The notes under the pieces: generated by a model
Database searches by the model: none
What the model was told of the DNA's origin: nothing
Seen by the model: the letters and a program-made list of their open reading frames with translations, nothing else
In this document: positions 62,369 through 64,000 of the stretch, piece after piece
Layout: every line of letters starts with the position of its first letter
How positions within the stretch are numbered: the stretch's first letter is position 1
Position numbers and translations under genes: made by a program
Assembly: GCA_030683155.1 (NCBI GenBank)
Contig: JAUXMV010000001.1
Location: forward strand, 1 to 64,000
Direction: 5' to 3'
Origin: Bacteroidales bacterium
GTDB lineage: Bacteria; Bacteroidota; Bacteroidia; Bacteroidales; F082
DNA: 64,000 nt

Positions 62369-64000
62369 ATGAAGTTAAAAACTGCAATTTTATCCCTGTT
62401 AATATTTTGTTCGTTACTATCAAAAACCTATTCTCAGCACACACATGCTGAATGGTCCAAACATATCACAGCAAACGAACAAACAGCTTTCAACAATGTT
62501 TTGTTCGATGGTGAATCGGTTATTTCAAATGGTTATTGGTATCTGGGTGCTGAATATGAAGGAGTTACGTTGCCATACCATACCAGTAGCAATGCCCTGA
62601 TTGTGAAATCGGACTTGAATGGAAATAAAATATGGCATGCTACCATGGTGGGCGAAGGGTACGAAACGTTTTTCGATATGGCATTGGATAGTGAAAATAA
62701 TGTTGTGGCTGTGGGATGGTCTTCATCAAACGACACCATCAGGATAAATGGCGAAGTTGTTTATGTGCCGGATATGGAATGGACATCGAGAGGAATTGTA
62801 GCTAAATTCTCCGGCATCGACGGCAGTTTAATCTGGTACAAACCAATATTACCCTTCGAGGAATATTACAATATGTCGATAACCAGGGTCACAATTGATG
62901 CCGCTGATAACATCTACATTTCCGGATACTCCAATACCAGTTTTGCTATTGATGGCATAGAATTTCTTTACACACAGAATGGATGGGGAACCCAGACATT
63001 CATTGCCAAACTTGATGCACAGGGAGCAGCAGTATGGGGGTCGAATTTTAATTTTATAAGTTCAGGTGATCCGGGTTGGTCTAATTCAAGGGCGCTTGTT
63101 ACGAAAAATGATGAACTGTTTCTTGCAATTGAATATTCAAAACCACTCATCGTTGGCGACAGTATTTTGCCCTATCAGGGGGAAGGTTTTTATGATTGGA
63201 TTGCCATTGTAAAACTCTCTGCCGATGGTGCGATTTTTTCGGATGTAATCGCATATGGCAGTGAAATGAACCAAAATCTGACCCGTTTGAAACTGGATCA
63301 TAATGGTAATGTTGTTGTTGCCGGTTTTTTTGAATCCGAGTCTGATTTCAATATACAGGGCATTCAGCCTATGTCTTATGGCGTTGAAGATGCATACGTC
63401 GCAAAGTTCACAAATAATCTTGAACTGATCTGGGTTAAAAGTATGGGAAGTGAGTTTGCAACAAGAGCTTTTAACCTGAATATAGATGCTGATAACAGAA
63501 ATTTTGTCGGAGGCGGCTTCGACAGTTATACCCCCTTTTATTTTGAGGGCCATAAAGTGATTGAAGCCGAAAGCCCCAACAGCCTTGGAATGTTTCAGGT
63601 AATCATAAATGAGGATGGTGAATTTGAAAAAGCATTTGCGTTGCATGGAGGCGGAATTGAATCCAGAGTGGAGTACAGGGATGCTGTTGTGCTCCAAAAT
63701 GATCAGATATATGCTGTGGGTGCATCGGTCGAAGATGTTGAGTTCATTGAAGGAAATACTTTTTCTTCGATTCATGATGCCGGTTTTTTCATGAAGTGGG
63801 ACTTATCAAAGACCTATTATAAAGCAGAATTCGAGGTGAAGGATGTTGATGGCAATCTTATCGGCAATGCCGTGATAACCCTGGGAAACAATACAAACGC
63901 AGCCAACAATTATTCCTTTTTTCAACTGGAACCGGGAATTTACAACTACAGTGTAACGCTGAATGGTTTTAACACTGTTCAGGGCAATGTTGAAATAACA
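62369..64000 (+). CDS. Secreted beta-propeller (SBBP-like) protein, 3' partial
   Basis: The frame opens at an ATG at 62369 with a signal peptide (MKLKTAILSLLIFCSLLSK, then TYSQ) and stays open for 544 codons to the window end, so the protein is truncated by the edge only. It contains at least four repeats of a propeller-blade type in which a strand such as VKSDLNGNKIWHATM, AKLDAQGAAVWGSNF or KFTNNLELIWVKSMG is followed by a loop and a strand like NVVAVGWSSS or NVVVAGFFES. This is the SBBP pattern of Bacteroidota secreted proteins. At about residue 490 a carboxypeptidase-regulatory-like domain begins (KDVDGNLIGNAVITLG, LEPGIYNYSVTLNGF). A T9SS sorting domain is expected beyond the edge. It may bind surface glycans or polymers, which is not provable here. 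Confidence 0.88.
   Translation, partial: MKLKTAILSLLIFCSLLSKTYSQHTHAEWSKHITANEQTAFNNVLFDGESVISNGYWYLGAEYEGVTLPYHTSSNALIVKSDLNGNKIWHATMVGEGYETFFDMALDSENNVVAVGWSSSNDTIRINGEVVYVPDMEWTSRGIVAKFSGIDGSLIWYKPILPFEEYYNMSITRVTIDAADNIYISGYSNTSFAIDGIEFLYTQNGWGTQTFIAKLDAQGAAVWGSNFNFISSGDPGWSNSRALVTKNDELFLAIEYSKPLIVGDSILPYQGEGFYDWIAIVKLSADGAIFSDVIAYGSEMNQNLTRLKLDHNGNVVVAGFFESESDFNIQGIQPMSYGVEDAYVAKFTNNLELIWVKSMGSEFATRAFNLNIDADNRNFVGGGFDSYTPFYFEGHKVIEAESPNSLGMFQVIINEDGEFEKAFALHGGGIESRVEYRDAVVLQNDQIYAVGASVEDVEFIEGNTFSSIHDAGFFMKWDLSKTYYKAEFEVKDVDGNLIGNAVITLGNNTNAANNYSFFQLEPGIYNYSVTLNGFNTVQGNVEIT

Overview
The window is chromosomal DNA of a member of the Bacteroidota, probably a Bacteroidales-like lineage. Signs of this are type IX secretion (T9SS) sorting domains, Bacteroidota-style promoters (TTTG, about 20 bases, TAnnTTTG), an Rhs gene ending in a variable domain, an RND pump fused to its outer-membrane channel, membrane-anchored TPR/LuxR regulators and AT-rich spacers. 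Species cannot be read from the sequence alone.

Layout. 1-2.2 kb: the 3' end of an Rhs/polymorphic-toxin gene, a lipoprotein that is a candidate immunity protein, and a GC-rich structured repeat. 2.2-15.7 kb: housekeeping genes, namely a YbiT-like ABC-F ATPase, an alpha-2-macroglobulin lipoprotein with an intact thioester motif, a secreted thioredoxin, PBP1C, tRNA-Arg, a class III-like PPK2, RarA (minus) and tRNA-Met (minus). 16-21.8 kb: a Cache sensor kinase with a PP2C-output response regulator, then a metallophosphoesterase/glycosyltransferase pair. 22-31.6 kb (all minus): a divalent-metal efflux island with adaptor, CzcA-type RND fused to a TolC-like channel, CDF exporter, cytochrome b561, sensor kinase and response regulator. 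The island is bracketed by a ~450-bp direct repeat of the 3' end of the glycosyltransferase gene, so the right-hand copy is a pseudogene.

32.6-36.4 kb: an ECF sigma factor with five tightly packed small genes, mostly membrane proteins, then a short-chain dehydrogenase. 36.5-42 kb: a 17-unit 21-bp minisatellite, a single-chain Eco57I-like restriction-modification enzyme, a RhuM remnant and mobile repeats. 42-50.5 kb (all minus): the most striking locus, which reads as a chaperone-usher fimbrial operon (DUF4402-type pilin, hairpin terminator, PapD-like chaperone, second DUF4402 subunit, archaic-type usher, beta-helix surface protein, adhesin-like protein with a T9SS-like tail). 51.5-56.2 kb: a hybrid histidine kinase with about nine PAS domains. 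57-60 kb: DUF1801 and DUF2200 proteins and three tandem paralogous secreted proteins. 60.4-64 kb: a TPR/LuxR membrane regulator and the start of a large secreted beta-propeller protein that runs off the window.

Two repeat families occupy the spacers. One is a ~120-bp MITE-like element with inverted ends GTTCAGCGTAGTTTGCA (three full copies and fragments between 41 and 57 kb). The other is a ~200-base folded element present at 1.7 kb and 56.8 kb. Its two copies share a multi-stem architecture while the paired bases differ in a compensating way, so the fold appears to be under selection. All identifications rest on reading the sequence; no database search was run.
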